Assembly: GCA_037501455.1 (NCBI GenBank)
Contig: CM074865.1
Span: 13,276,501 to 13,340,500, forward strand
Length of the DNA: 64,000 bases
Source: Lantana camara
Lineage: Eukaryota > Streptophyta > Magnoliopsida > Lamiales > Verbenaceae
Reading direction: 5' to 3'
Below the pieces are notes generated by a model. The model was given only the letters and a program-made list of their open reading frames with translations, ran no database searches and had not been told where the DNA came from. Position numbers and translations under genes: made by a program. Positions 1 through 12,013 of this stretch are shown here, in pieces (position 1 is the first letter of the stretch; each line of letters starts with the position of its first letter).

Positions 1-2
1 CT

Positions 3-2114
3 AAATTTGACCCGTGTTCAGTTAAATGTGTCTTTGTTGGGTATGGGGTCAATCAAAAAGGGTATCGTTGTTATCACCCATCCACACAACGCCTGTACAC
101 CACCATGAACTGTAACTTCCTAGAAACCGAGTTCTTCTACCACACCCAACCTAGCGGTCAGGGGGAGCAGCCTATAGATCCACTAAGTTGGGTGTCATAC
201 TCCACTATGCCAGATCCGGACCCAAAAGATTCAGTAGGCGGGACCACCGAGCAGACATCTCCCACAGTTCAGCCCCTTATGTCAGCACCAGTCCCAAGAT
301 CCGAACCACTGAATGTTCCTGAGGTACCCCTTGAAGCTTCCTCATTTGATAATAATTCTGTTGGTACTATTGATAAACTGCACATAGAGGAGTTACAGGA
401 TCAGGAAAGACAGGTTCAGGAGGAATTACAGGATCAGGAAAGACAGGTTCAGAGGGAGCCCACGGGAAGTGACCGGTATGTCCTTCCACCACGGAGTAAT
501 CGGGGAGTGCCTCCAAAGAGGTATGAACCGGAGTATGAACCCAGAAAGTCCCAGTATCCGGTCGCTGATTATGCACAGGGAAAGCTAACAGTGGCAGCAA
601 GAGCATATTCAGCAGCAGTCTATGCTGATGTGCTTCCTAGAACAGTCGAAGAAGCTCAGAAGAAGGATGAGTGGAAGTTGGCCATGAAAACAGAGATGAT
701 GGCCCTTGAAAAGAACATGACTTGGGAAAGGTGCAGGCTGCCACCAGGGAAGAGCCCGGTAGGTTGCCGATGGGTGTTCACCATCAAACATCGATCTGAT
801 GGGACTATTGAGCGGTACAAGGCTAGGTTGGTAGCCAAAGGGTATACACAGACGTACGAAGTGGATTATTCAGAAACTTTTTCTCCAGTTGCTAAGATTG
901 ACACTATCAGAGTACTTTTCTCGATGGCAGCTAATCAGGATTGGCCGTTGCATCAGTTTGATGTGAAGAATGCCTTCCTACATGGGAAGTTGGAAGAAGA
1001 AGTATACATGGAGCCTCCACCAGGGTTCTCTGAGCAGTTTTGTGCAGGGGAAGTATGTAGGTAGAAGAGAGCACTCTATGGGCTCAAGCAGTCACCGAGA
1101 GCTTGGTTTGGGAGATTCACAGTTGCTATGAGAAAGTATGGGTTCAAACAGAGTAATTCGGACCATACTTTGTTCTTTAAGAGGAGGGGTGAGTTAGTAA
1201 CCTGTCTTATCATCTATGTTGATGACATGATCATCACTGGGAATGATCTTGAGGAAATTAAGCATTTGAGGAAAAATTTGTTTGAGGAGTTTGAAATGAA
1301 AGATCTGGGGGAATTGAAGTACTTCTTAGGGATTGAGGTACTTAGGTCAAGGCGGGGAATCTTTATTTCCCAACGAAAGTACGTACTTGATCTATTAGCA
1401 GAGACAAGATTACTTGACAGCAAACCAGCAGGGACTCCTATCGTTGTGAATCATGGGCTAAGGATAAAAGAAGATGCAGAAATGGTTGACCGGAGCCGGT
1501 ATCAGCACCTCGTTGGGAAGTTGATCTATTTGTCACACACGAGGCCTGATATTGCCTATGCAGTAGGCGTGTTAAGTCAGTTTATGCACTGACCGCAGCA
1601 GAATCATATGGAAACAGCACTTAGAGTGGTCAAATATCTCAAGGGGACTCCCGGGAGAGGAGTGTTGTTCCAAAAACACGGGGATCTATCCATTGAGGTC
1701 TTTACAGATGTAGATTGGGCCGGGAATCAGGATGACCGGCGCTCTACTTCGGGTTATTTTACCACTGTTGGTGGCAATCTTATCACGTGGAAGAGCAAGA
1801 AGCAGAAGGTAGTAGCGTTATCCAGTGCAGAAGCAGAGTTTAGGGGAATTGCACGAGGACTGGCTGAAGTCCTTTGGCTTCGAAAGTTACTTGAAGAACT
1901 TGGATTTCCCATAAATCAAAAGTGTAGATTATGGTGTGATAATAAAGCGGCTATAAGCATCTCAGAGAATCCGGTTCAGCATGACCGAACCAAGCACATA
2001 GAGGTGGATCGGCACTTTATCAAGGAAAAAATCGAGAGTGGAATTGTAACGTTTCCTTTCGTACGATCAGAGGATCAATTGGCAGACATTCTCACTAAGG
2101 CTGTGACTGAGTGA
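3..2114 (+). pseudogene. Ty1/copia pol (integrase C-terminus, reverse transcriptase, RNase H), broken
   Basis: One reading frame runs from position 3 to the stop at 2112-2114 and is interrupted only by TAG at 1062-1064 and TGA at 1590-1592. The start encodes the end of the integrase region (GYRCYHPSTQRLYTT). From about 600 comes the copia reverse transcriptase, with GCRWVFTIK, YKARLVAKGYTQ, FDVKNAFLHG and the catalytic IIYVDDMIITGND near 1220. RNase H follows from about 1690 (DWAGNQDDRRSTSG, SSAEAEF, HIEVDRHFI). The first stop sits in the conserved (K/L)-ALYGLKQ block, where a leucine codon is expected. The second replaces what is probably Arg after QFMH. Both are consistent with point decay. 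Gag, protease and the 5' LTR lie left of the window. The family resembles the copia copy at 46719-60623. The order IN-RT-RH fixes the superfamily. Confidence 0.93.
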
Positions 2115-2167
2115 GTTTTTTCAGACGTTCTGAGCAAGCTGAATGTGTGTGATCCCACAGTCAGCTT

Positions 2168-2351
2168 GAGGGGGAGCATTAGAGATTACGGCTAATTAGC
2201 AGGGATTTATTTCCACAGTTAGCGGGATTACGATTGTACATATCTTTTCCTTTTCTGTAGATGCGTGTATCTTTATATTGTACGTATGTTGTAAGTCCTT
2301 TAACAGAAATCAGTGCAATACAGAAAATTTCCCCAAATACTATGTCGTTCA
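2168..2351 (+). mobile_element. Polypurine tract and 3' LTR of the copia element
   Basis: GAGGGGGAG at 2168-2176 is a polypurine tract 54 bp after the RNase H stop. The following roughly 170 bp (TTAGAGATTACGG onward to about 2351) sits where a short copia 3' LTR is expected. That size agrees with the about 160-bp LTRs of the other copia copy here. The LTR ends are not certain because the 5' LTR and both TSDs are outside the window. Confidence 0.65.
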
Positions 2352-3720
2352 TAATTGCTAACTAATCTGACTAAACATAAGCCATTATATGTAGCCACAA
2401 TTTGGAACACGCAGAATTAAAGCTCCAAACACCTATGTATTCGGAACCCTAGCGGTCGGGCCGGTAAAACGTCATAATTATATATATATATATATATATA
2501 TCAATTTTATTTAATTATATAATATTATAAATATTAATTAAAAATAATTAAATAAGATAAATAATATAAAAAATAGATATAATTATAAATCACTTTCAAT
2601 TATTCATTAATTTTCAAATAACATCTACAATAATAAATTTTCAAATTATAAATCTACAAACGTATAGATCAAATATCTAACCGAATAGCAAAATAATCAA
2701 CATCAACCAAATTAGTAATATAGTAAAAGATTGATAAGCAAATATCATATATAAGAGAGTATATATACATACCACAACACTTATAAATCGTAAATGTTCA
2801 TGAACCGGGGCATGGTTTTTGCACTCTAAAACATTTTCCCGTGATAGTAGATATATAAGAGAGTTTAAGGCCTAGAGGCGAAATCGACTAATTTTATTAA
2901 TTATGAATCTATTCCTGTTTCACGAAACATAGCAAATGTAACAAGACTCTGCGGATACAAGTTTCAAACCAACCTTACTCCTAAAAGCATATCAAAATCA
3001 AAGTCAAACGTACCATAACAAAATTCAACTTTTACTCCGGGTGATGGAAGGGTGTATACCCCATAACCATCGGTTCAAATATGTGTAGGTCGTGAGTGCA
3101 TGATTCTCATGCCTAAGGATTCCATCCCCAACCAAAGCTCCTTGTAGGTTCCGGGTTCATCCTCAAACTGTATGAAGACTGTACTCAGGAGTAGACCCGA
3201 CGGCCTGACATCGTCCCTAGGCTCTTTACCCAAATCTTCAGGCCCATCAAATTCAAATTTCAAAGCATATTAGAGTCAAACATATCATATCCCGCTACAA
3301 ACGTACACATCATATAGTACCAAATCAGACATACATAGGTACCTTACCTTGCAACAACTATGCTTTGCTTACCTCTCCGTGTCATTGCATTTCTTACCTT
3401 CGTAACATGGGGTTGGCCTATGAGAGACACATGGTTTGAAGCAAAATACTTTACTTACCCCTCTGTGGCATTCCATGGCTCATCCTCCGCGTGTGATAAT
3501 TGGCTCATGAGAGGCACAAGGTTTGAAGAAGTTGCCCCAAAACATATCAAAGTCAAAGCAAGTACACGTAGGCTTGTACATAGGTAAGCAAGCATACGTA
3601 GGTTTGAAGAAGTTGCCCAAAACATATCAAAGTCAAAGCAAGCATACGTAAGCTTGATCTTTGAATTTTTGCTAGAACTTATTAGGCAATTGGATCGTGA
3701 ACAATTATGTGGAATTTGGT
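2352..3720. other. Unassigned AT-rich repetitive stretch
   Basis: No coding region is supported here. It holds a TA microsatellite (2479-2501) and an imperfect direct repeat of about 45 bp spaced 81 bp apart, starting at 3521 and 3602 with GTTTGAAGAAGTTGCC. The base composition and short phrases resemble LTR sequence, but I could not find boundaries or TSDs. It may be the far side of the LTR interrupted by the gypsy-like element that follows. Confidence 0.4.
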
Positions 3721-4786
3721 TAATTAGTATGACTTCATGCCCTTATTTCTTGCGCACTAATTGAAAAGTTTATGCACTTTTCTTAGATAGGTTAGGTATG
3801 TTTTTCAATAAAGTTCTAAAAGTTTATTAGAGTACACTTTGATTCCCTTCGAGGCGAAATAGATTGGTTGACGAGTAATTTGAGAAATGACTTAGGCATT
3901 TGTTGTCGGTGTTTTGGCCTCTTATTTGATTTTCACTAAATAACATAGCCCGATTGACCCCGTTGAGCCTTAGTATTGTGCAAAAATTTCTTTCTTACAA
4001 TTTTCTACCCTTATCTTATTCACACTTTCTTAGCCACGTTACAAGCCTAATGCACAATACAATTTCCTACCCTTAACTTATTCACACCTAACTTACTCAT
4101 TTTCTTTTCGGGGATTGTATTGTTGATGTCTAGACTCCTTTTCCTTGGTTTGAAGAGAAAAGTTTCATTGTGTTGAATAGAAAAATTGTGAGAGTAATGG
4201 AAAAAAAGATAAAAGAAAAGGAAAATGAGCAGGAAAAAAAAAAAACAAGATTGAAAGCAAAAGGAAAAAAAAAAAGAGAGAGAGAGTATCAGCGTTGTTG
4301 AAAATTCAGTAAAAGGTTAGGAATTCATTGTAAAAAGGGAGTCTTTTGGGGAAGAACGAAAGAAACACTCGGGATTTATTTAAAATGTGTAAGCTTGGTG
4401 ATTAGCCTTTGATTTACTTTTTTCTACCTTGACCCTAGCCTACATTACAAGATCGAAAGACCTTTCGATCCCGAGTTATGAGTTGGCCAAATTAGTGGAG
4501 ATTGGAGTGAAGGGTGTACTCGAAATTGATAATTGGTTCTTGGGCAAAAAATATTAACTTATTTGCCTAATCTTTGTACATTGATTTGTTCAATCCACAC
4601 TACACACGAGGCTATGGTCCTTGTACTAATTGTTTGAAGTTCATGTGATTAAGTAATGTGTTTGATGCGATAGATTCTTCAGGCGAAAGTTCGATGATCG
4701 CTTTGGTGAATGTGTTTGATGGGAGTGATGTTTCATTTGATTTTTTTTCCCTCGAGCACGAGTGAATGGACAAGTGTGGGGGGATT
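3721..4786 (+). mobile_element. 3' non-coding interior of a gypsy-like element (Athila/Tat type)
   Basis: The stretch is non-coding, with A-rich and purine-rich tracts near 4200-4285, and ends in the polypurine tract GTGTGGGGGGA at about 4774-4784. The LTR start TGATAACG follows at 4787. A long non-coding 3' interior ending in a GTGGGGG tract before TGATAAC is typical of plant Athila/Tat gypsy elements. No gag-pol remains are seen. The left limit is a guess. Confidence 0.5.
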
Positions 4787-6374
4787 TGATAACGTGCGTA
4801 ATTCTCAATATTTTTATTTTTACAGCCATGTGTTAAGTGCTTTTAATTGATATAAATTGGTTTCATGATGTATTTTTGTGTTTCTGGTGAAGCTGGGCCT
4901 TTTTGCAGATTTTGGAGACTTTTTGAGTTGTTTTGATACGTTATGGCCGTGCGTGGCTACTGTTATAAAAGAAAGGAGTCCAAGTTGAAGATTTCTTGAT
5001 TTATGGTTGATGACAGTGGGCTTGATGGCTACTAGTGGGCCCGCGAGTGATGGAAATAACTGGAGAAGCCAAGTGACGTTATTGGAAGCAATTGTGATTT
5101 TTGGTGTCACACAAGCATGCAAGTATCTATTGTGGAATGATGATTTGATTTTAGATGGTTAATTGGCCTCTGTATTGGACCTGTGCGTTTGTCCATGGAA
5201 ATAATTCGATGAACCCCATTAATTATGTTGCTTGGAGGGAAAGCTGCCAGCTTTGGAAATTAATTGCAAGATTTGGAATTCTAATTGGAGTAGGAATCCT
5301 AGCTAATTTGGAGAGTTCTTGGGCTGACTTGAAGGGCAAGTTTTTGTGCCTTATTTAATACAAAATTGGGGCTATATTTGAGTAGCTTTTACACGTCATC
5401 AGACACACATCTTTCACATAATTCTCTTCACGCAGCAACATAGGTGGCGGCTTGAAGACGTCCGAGAGCATCGAAATCAATTCTTTCCTTTATTTTAATT
5501 AGTTTATACTTTTGAATTATTTTATGTTTTTGGACATGGTTTTCATGAGTAGCTAATTCCATAGTACCTAGTTAGCAGTTTACAATTTATGTTTTTTACA
5601 TCGTGAGACCTAATTGGTGTTTACAATTCAGTTTTTAATTCAAGTATTCATTAATTCTCCGTGTGTCGTGATTATTGTGATTTATTTACTTAGTTGATTA
5701 GGGCCTAATTTTCTAAGTAAGTAGTTGCATATTGCTATTCTTGATTACATGAAGTATACGTAATGCTTGACAGATAATTAGTGGCACATTAGTGATAGGA
5801 AGTCGTAAAGTCGAATCTGATTCATTAAGGGAGTTAATAATCGAATTGGAATCTTGCACGTGTCGTGACTAGGTTAATTCGGGATAGTGTTTTCTAGATT
5901 CTTAATGTTGTTGACTCATTGAATCCTGTCGAGTGTCTCTAGGGGTTGTGAGTTGATTAGGGAGTAACTGTCGAGTGTCTCTAGGTTATTCTATTATTTA
6001 AGAGAAAACGAGGTGGAGTCGAGTGTCTCTATCTGCTATAGCTAGTCTATTTGAATAACCGAATTTATCTTTGTGTCTATGATCGATGTCCTAAACTGAA
6101 TTGTGATTCCTAACTAGGTATTGTTTTCCGAAGTGATTTATCAAAAACCCAACTTCTAAACGTTTGATTGTTTTTCCTCTAGTTTATTTAATTGTTAATT
6201 AGTTAATTAGTTTAGTAAATCTCAAAACCCCCCGATTTTTACTCGTTAATTTTAGTGAGTTCTTTTGTGATTAATTAGAATTATTTTCACCCAATCTCTG
6301 TAGATTCGACCCCATTTGCACTATACTTAGTTTAGCTGTGAATCGGATTACTGTTTATTTTGACAATTTCAACA
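4787..6374 (+). mobile_element. Gypsy-like 3' LTR, about 1.59 kb
   Basis: It begins TGATAACGTGCG directly after a polypurine tract and ends with the phrase AATCTCTGTAGATTCGACC followed by TTTCAACA, both usual for plant Tat/Athila LTRs. Inside are three copies of GTCGAGTGTCTCTA between about 5925 and 6030. The 5' LTR is not in the window, so the TSD (CTTGT expected from the right flank) cannot be confirmed. Confidence 0.55.
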
Positions 6375-6438
6375 CTTGTTATGTACATGTTGGGTTCTAG
6401 TGTGGGGGATGTGATAGATCCACACTCGGGGCGTCACA
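6375..6438 (+). mobile_element. 3' tip of an LTR related to the solo LTR at 6632-9662
   Basis: TTGGGTTCTAGTGTGGGGGA, then the terminus GGGGCGTCACA, match the last about 50 bp of the LTR ending at 9662 with few changes. The left part of this LTR is cut off exactly where the gypsy-like LTR ends, so the gypsy-like element probably inserted into it. Confidence 0.6.
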
Positions 6439-6631
6439 CAATATATGGCTCAAGCTTTCAAATTTCATACAAATTTCACTATCATTTTCTTCATACACCC
6501 ACAAATCCAAGGTTTCAAGACACACGAGTGGTATAGAAATGAAGCTCATGTCAAGGAGAGTTAGAGGCTTACCTCGGATCGTTGGAGAAGTGAAGGATGA
6601 AGGCAAAACTTAAGCTCTTAAGGTTAGAGAA

Positions 6632-9600
6632 TGTAACGCCCCGGTTTTCCATTTAAGCATTATGTGATATTCTATAAATTTCATAAGATTAGATGTATTC
6701 TATTTCTATGAACTTATATGAAATTATTGTTAACGTGAAAATTTACGTGAATTAATTGCCAATGTGACTAAATTCAAATATGTGTCCTTGCTTGATCATT
6801 CCTTAAATGTATGGACTTAATTGCATTAATATGAATGGAGTTAAATGATCATTTGCCATGAGATGAAACTTGATTACATGACTTCAAATAATTGAGGGAC
6901 TTAAATGCAAACTATGATGAGTCATGCATTATAGTGGAAGACTTTTGTATCTCATTTTATCTCTTCCATTCCATTCCATTCCAATTTCATCCAAAGAATC
7001 TCACACACTCACACACACTAAATCACGATCCAAACACCAAGAAGAGAAGGAGAAAATTTCATCATTTCAAGCTTGAATTCAAGAAGGAAAATTGCATATC
7101 TTGGAAGCATCATCATCCCAACATCATTTTATCCTTCCTTTCTTACATTCAAGGTATAGATGAGATTATGATTGATTCTTGAATTTCATAAGTGGAGCTA
7201 GGGTTATGATTTTGCATTGATAACTTGGATTTGAGCTACTAGAAGCATGATCATGAGCTAGCAACTTGAATTTCATGCATAATTCTTGAGTTTGAGTGAG
7301 AAGGATCATGATCATATATGGGTTTGTTGGATGAAATCTTATGAATCAAAGCTTGTTTCCATGGAGTATGTGATGCCTAATTGATATATATGAGTTATAT
7401 GCATGTTATATGATTGTTTTGGAGTGTTTTGGGTGAGTTTTGTTGTGGCTTTGCTCCCTTTTCATTTCCTCCCCTGTTTTCCCCTGTTTCTTCTCGGTTT
7501 TCAGCTGAAAATACACTACCCGGGCGGGTAAATTCATGAAGAAAATTTACCCGGTCGGGTAGCCTTGTCCAGGCGATTTTCTGGACTGTTTTTCCCCGGC
7601 CAGGGAATTTTTACCTTAGACTTTACCCGGCTGGTTACCCCCTCAAATGAACTCCAAATGAGTCAATTTTTGGTTCACTGAAGCTTCTTTGAGTTTAGAG
7701 TATTCTCCAATTGGAATCATCTTAAAATCATTTCTGAGGAGAGAGATATGATCGTTCCAAAATTGTGTCGCCAATCTGCCGGAGATCTGTATTCAACCAA
7801 CTTTGCACCTATGTCATTTTTAATCCACTTTGAACTAAAATTTGAGCTATATATGGTTGGAAAGCCCTGTTTGTCTACTTTCATTTCCAACAAACAAAAC
7901 GTAATTCCAACTTCTCAAACTTAAGATATACTCAATTCTTTACAGTTTGCGCGTATGGAGAAAACTGTCAGCTTTGTCAAGTTTTGCCTAAATGCTCATT
8001 TCTTGCCTTTCTCCTCATTTATTTCCTTTTATTGAACCTCATATGTGTTATATACTCTTTATTTCAAGTGTAAATGCTCTTATATGAGTTTATTGTTTTA
8101 CTAAAGTTGCATGAAAAATGCCTAAACTTGCCCTAAATGATCTTCAATAAGAAAGGTAATTCTTGAAGTTCCATGATTGCTCATATTTGCCCATTTCTTA
8201 CCTAATTATAGTCTCATTGCGTATGAATCTATACTTATAGAATTTCATGGCATTGTTTTGAATTGCCGAGCGTCTCTAGTTAGTCCGTTTGAGTCTAATG
8301 TCAACCGTACTCGTGTCTTTTGTTCAGGTGATCCTCCCAAGGACCCGGTGGTTTAGATTGTACCTTTTTTTAGTTCCCTTTTGTCGAGGTGGTCAAGGTG
8401 AGGTTTATCTTCTTGCTGTAGCCAACAACCTATACCCGTATAACCTACACGAATTGAAATTGTTTCCCCGCATGTGAAATATTATATATATATATGTATA
8501 CCTATCTAATAAATACGTGATTGACTACTATATTCTCAACTTTTATTGTAAATGGATTTCAAGTAACAAATGGGCTATACATATAGATTCTTGTGCGTGT
8601 GTTCATGACTTTAAATTGTGAAAATGGAAAGGTTCTTGCATGCATTGCATAAACGAGTGCTTGTTCTTGAAAATCCCCATTCGCGTGTTTCGATGGGCCT
8701 CCACTATTTGAATGGGGTAAGGGCCCGAGGCAACGTGGGGAGAGGAGCCGGGAAAGCATGGGTTGACGGTAAATCTATCTCGCGACCTCTACGGGGGACT
8801 ATGCTATCATCGGAGGTAGTTGATACCACATGTCGTCTGTGACCGGCAATGGATGTCGAAGGAGCATAGTACCGAAACGGGCTATGACTCGAGTGTTCTT
8901 GGATGGTTAGGGGTTCGCTACCTCTTCCGTCACCTGGAGGCAAAAGGATGGTTTCTTGTTATTATTCTTGTTCTTGTCTTGTGGAGTAAAGGTTGGAGAA
9001 AGGGTATAACTCGGTACCCGCTGATTACTTGAAACCCTTAATCCGGTATATGCTATCGTTCTTGAAAATAAATGATTGTCTTGTTCTTGAAATTGGGACT
9101 AAAGTAATTGATGGCTTTATTATTGAAAATTGAGGCTATATCGGATCGAGGCAGCTTGTTATTGCATTACATAGCTCTACGTATTGCATTGTGTATATAT
9201 CTATTATATTCCTTCCGCCTCACCAGTCGCTTGACTGACCCTCTCTTGTTCTGTTTCTTGTTACCTTGTTGGCTGCAGGTTGGAGTCAACTAGGAGGCGG
9301 GTTGTCTAGCTTTCTTTTGAGTCGAGTCTTGGTCTTGATGCTTTTCTTGTATGGTTTTATTAGAAATGATATTTTCATGGGATGTAATACTGAATTATCT
9401 GCCACAATACTTTTGTTATGTTAGTAGTGAATTTGATTTATGTAAACTAGTAAATGCTAAGTCTTAAATTATTGTTTACTTGATGAGTTGCTTCCGCTAT
9501 GCGTTTAATTGTTGTTAACCGTCTGTTTAGCGCCGCCTAGCTAGAAGTGGTCTTGAGTGTCTTCCGTTCGCTAGTTCTTAGCACGTATATGGACTCTCCA

Positions 9601-9662
9601 TTTCATATACGTGTTGGGTTCTAGTGTGGGGGATGTGATAGCTCCACGCTCGGGGCGTCACA
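6632..9662 (+). mobile_element. Solo LTR, 3031 bp, with 5-bp TSD
   Basis: It starts TGTAACGCCCC and ends GGGGCGTCACA, flanked by GAGAA at 6627-6631 and GAGAA at 9663-9667. No primer-binding site or interior is attached, so it is the product of LTR-LTR recombination or a relic. The start, the internal order and the sequence around 7120-7200 and 8391-8410 match the LTRs of element E1 (30772-39806). Like those, it can be read as three exons separated by GT-AG introns at about 7154-8327 and 8398-9278. The middle exon is 70 bp (71 bp in E1). Small ORFs here, such as 6892-7182, have no recognisable domain. Confidence 0.88.
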
Positions 9663-10418
9663 GAGAAGCTAGGGCTTGCAAGGTTCTTCTTCCTTGGCAT
9701 GAAACAAATAGGGAAGAAAAGGGTTTAATTTCATCCCTTAAAGGGGCTGAAACGGGTCGGGTTCAAGTAATTCAGTCCATTCTGATAGAATTTTAAAGCA
9801 TTGCGGGTTCAAACGACTTCAGAAAAATATGAGGCTAGTCTAGTTGGATTCTAATCGTCGAAACAAATCCAATGGCAAAGTCAAAATTCAAATCCGAATT
9901 TCCGAACTTAAGTTATCCGAGAAGGACCTCAAAATGCCCTAATTGCACTTTAGGCCCTAAACTTCCAAAACAACCAAATAGGCCCCAAGTCATATTTTCA
10001 AATCGACCCCAAAACAACCAAATATCGTGCAATTCCAAATAACATGCAATTCAAGTAATTCACGTATTCATCATATCCAACATGCAATTTGAAACTTAGC
10101 GGGTCAAATTCAAAGTCATACTTCACATAGATCAAGCTCAAGTAATTTAATCATTCGAGTAAGACATATATAACAAGATATTCATATCAGAGCATTAATA
10201 AATAATTGAAATGCGCATTTAGTTTACTCTTAACGTCATACCTATACGGCCGAACGAACGGGGCATCACACATACTTTTTATTATCACACATGCGTTTAT
10301 ATTTTTATAAATATATATTATAAAAATTCATACTAACGGCCTTTAACACCGTTAGGGACTAAAATTGAAAATTTTAGGATTTGAGACTAAATGCGTCGAA
10401 AAATCAAACGGGTGGGAT
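9663..10418. other. Repetitive flank between solo LTR and hAT element
   Basis: No gene is supported. GGGGCATCACA ending at 10270 looks like another terminus of the TGTAACGCCCC...GGGGCRTCACA LTR group, in plus orientation, or the start of a minus-strand LTR. It has no adjacent primer-binding site or polypurine tract, so it is left unassigned. Confidence 0.3.
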
Positions 10419-10580
10419 TAGGGATGGCAATCGGGCTGGGTCCACCGGGTCTGGACCCGGACCTGCCCCGCGAGACCCGCATCAGACCCGACCCATCGGG
10501 TCCTGGGTCGGGTCTGGACTCGGTAATCAGACCCGTGAGTTTCCGGGTCTTTAACGGGTCTGGACCCGGACCAGACCCGG
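10419..10580 (+). repeat. Left terminal inverted repeat and subterminal repeats of the hAT
   Basis: A terminal repeat of roughly 18-24 bp is followed by many short repeats of GGGTCTGGACCCGG type in both orientations. The right end, about 14907-15052, holds the matching array. Confidence 0.85.
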
Positions 10581-12013
10581 AACTTTTAATTTAAATTTAA
10601 AACAAAAAAAAAAAGAGAAAATTTTGAAAACCTAACTTACCTTCAGGCCTATATGCACAATGCACCATCTCTTTTGCATCTCTTCTCCACCACGCCGTCC
10701 TCCGCCGCTGAGACCCTTACGCCACCATCCCCTGCCGCTATCACCTGCCGCCAACGTCCTACGCCGTCGGCTTCTCCCACGCCAAGAAGTTCCAAGAATC
10801 TTGTTCCAAGAAGTTCTCTCTAGTTGTTCGGTTGAAGATTCGCATTTAATACCTAAAGAATCTTCTTTTTTTTTGTTGTTCATGCAGCTGAATCTCTAGT
10901 TTGGATTGAGGTTAGAATTTCTGGGTCTTGATTTTCTATGATCTTGTTTTTGTTTTTCTGTTTTTCTTGGAAATGAAGCTACTTTCTGTATAGTTTTCTG
11001 CAAGTTGGATTTGGAATTTCAATTCAGCATATTTATGGCATATTATTCAACATATTAACTGAGAATGACTACATTGAAAAAATGGCCTTCTTGTGGTGAT
11101 GGTGGGGGACTGGGGGTAAGGGGTGGGGTTTAGATGTAATTTCAAGAAAACAGAATTGAAAGCTCCAATCTTTTCACAAGTATAATGTTGTTCCACCTCT
11201 TGCAAATCACTGCAAATTTGTCTGAGATAACAGAGAATATCACCAAATGATAATCCTAAAAAGTCTTGGTTAATGGCTAAGGATTCTTTCATGTCATAAA
11301 TTTGTAAATTTTACAAGGTAAGAGCATGTGCGTGTTCCTGGGATTTGAGAATTTAATGGCGCCTTTTCGAAATTTAAGTCGTAAATATAGTTCTAAAGTG
11401 TTGGAGATCAGTGTAAATGACCCTCTTTTTTGCTACATTTTTGTTGTTTATTTATGATTCCTGGCGTGCTTAATACCCGGGCTTGGGGACAACCTTGAAT
11501 CCCTTGTTTTTGACATTAATTTTGCTGTTGCGACATGATTTCTAGAAGTAAGCATAACAAAATGAGTGATGTGCTTAGTATTTGAAGATCAGTCAGCTCT
11601 GTATTTCACTTAAATTATGTAAAGTTTCACCGCGTATAGTTTGTTTAACATCCTCAGTTTTGTAGAGAAAGAAAGGAAAGAAATAGGAGTGCATGAATTG
11701 AACTACGAATTCTGATTGAATGGATGTTTAAATTGAATTTAATTACTAGTCCTGAAGTAGTCTCACTGAGTTGCTACTATGATCTTGTATAGAAATATAT
11801 ATAGAAGTAGTCCATAAAACTTTCAAGTTTGTAAATATACATAGAAATAAGCAAGAGAGATCAGATGGTAGTGCATGATTCGAGATCAGATGCTCTTGTT
11901 TTAAGACTAAATTTCTCTACTTTGTAATTTATATTATTCTCTACTTGAACTTTGTCCTTGCATAGTTTTATTGATAAAAAGTTACATATGTTTCAGCAAA
12001 TTAGACAAGTGAT
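10581..12013 (+). other. 5' leader region of the hAT transposase
   Basis: There is no supported ORF. A CT-rich stretch (10680-10800) looks like a 5' untranslated exon. The pyrimidine-poor DNA up to TTTCAG at about 11998 could be a leader intron. Minor ORFs at 10632-10899 in both directions are low-complexity shadows. Confidence 0.45.

Noticed and set aside
10391..10594. ORFs at the hAT ends (10391-10594 and 14830-15063)
   Set aside because: They translate the GGACCCG subterminal repeats and cross the element borders.
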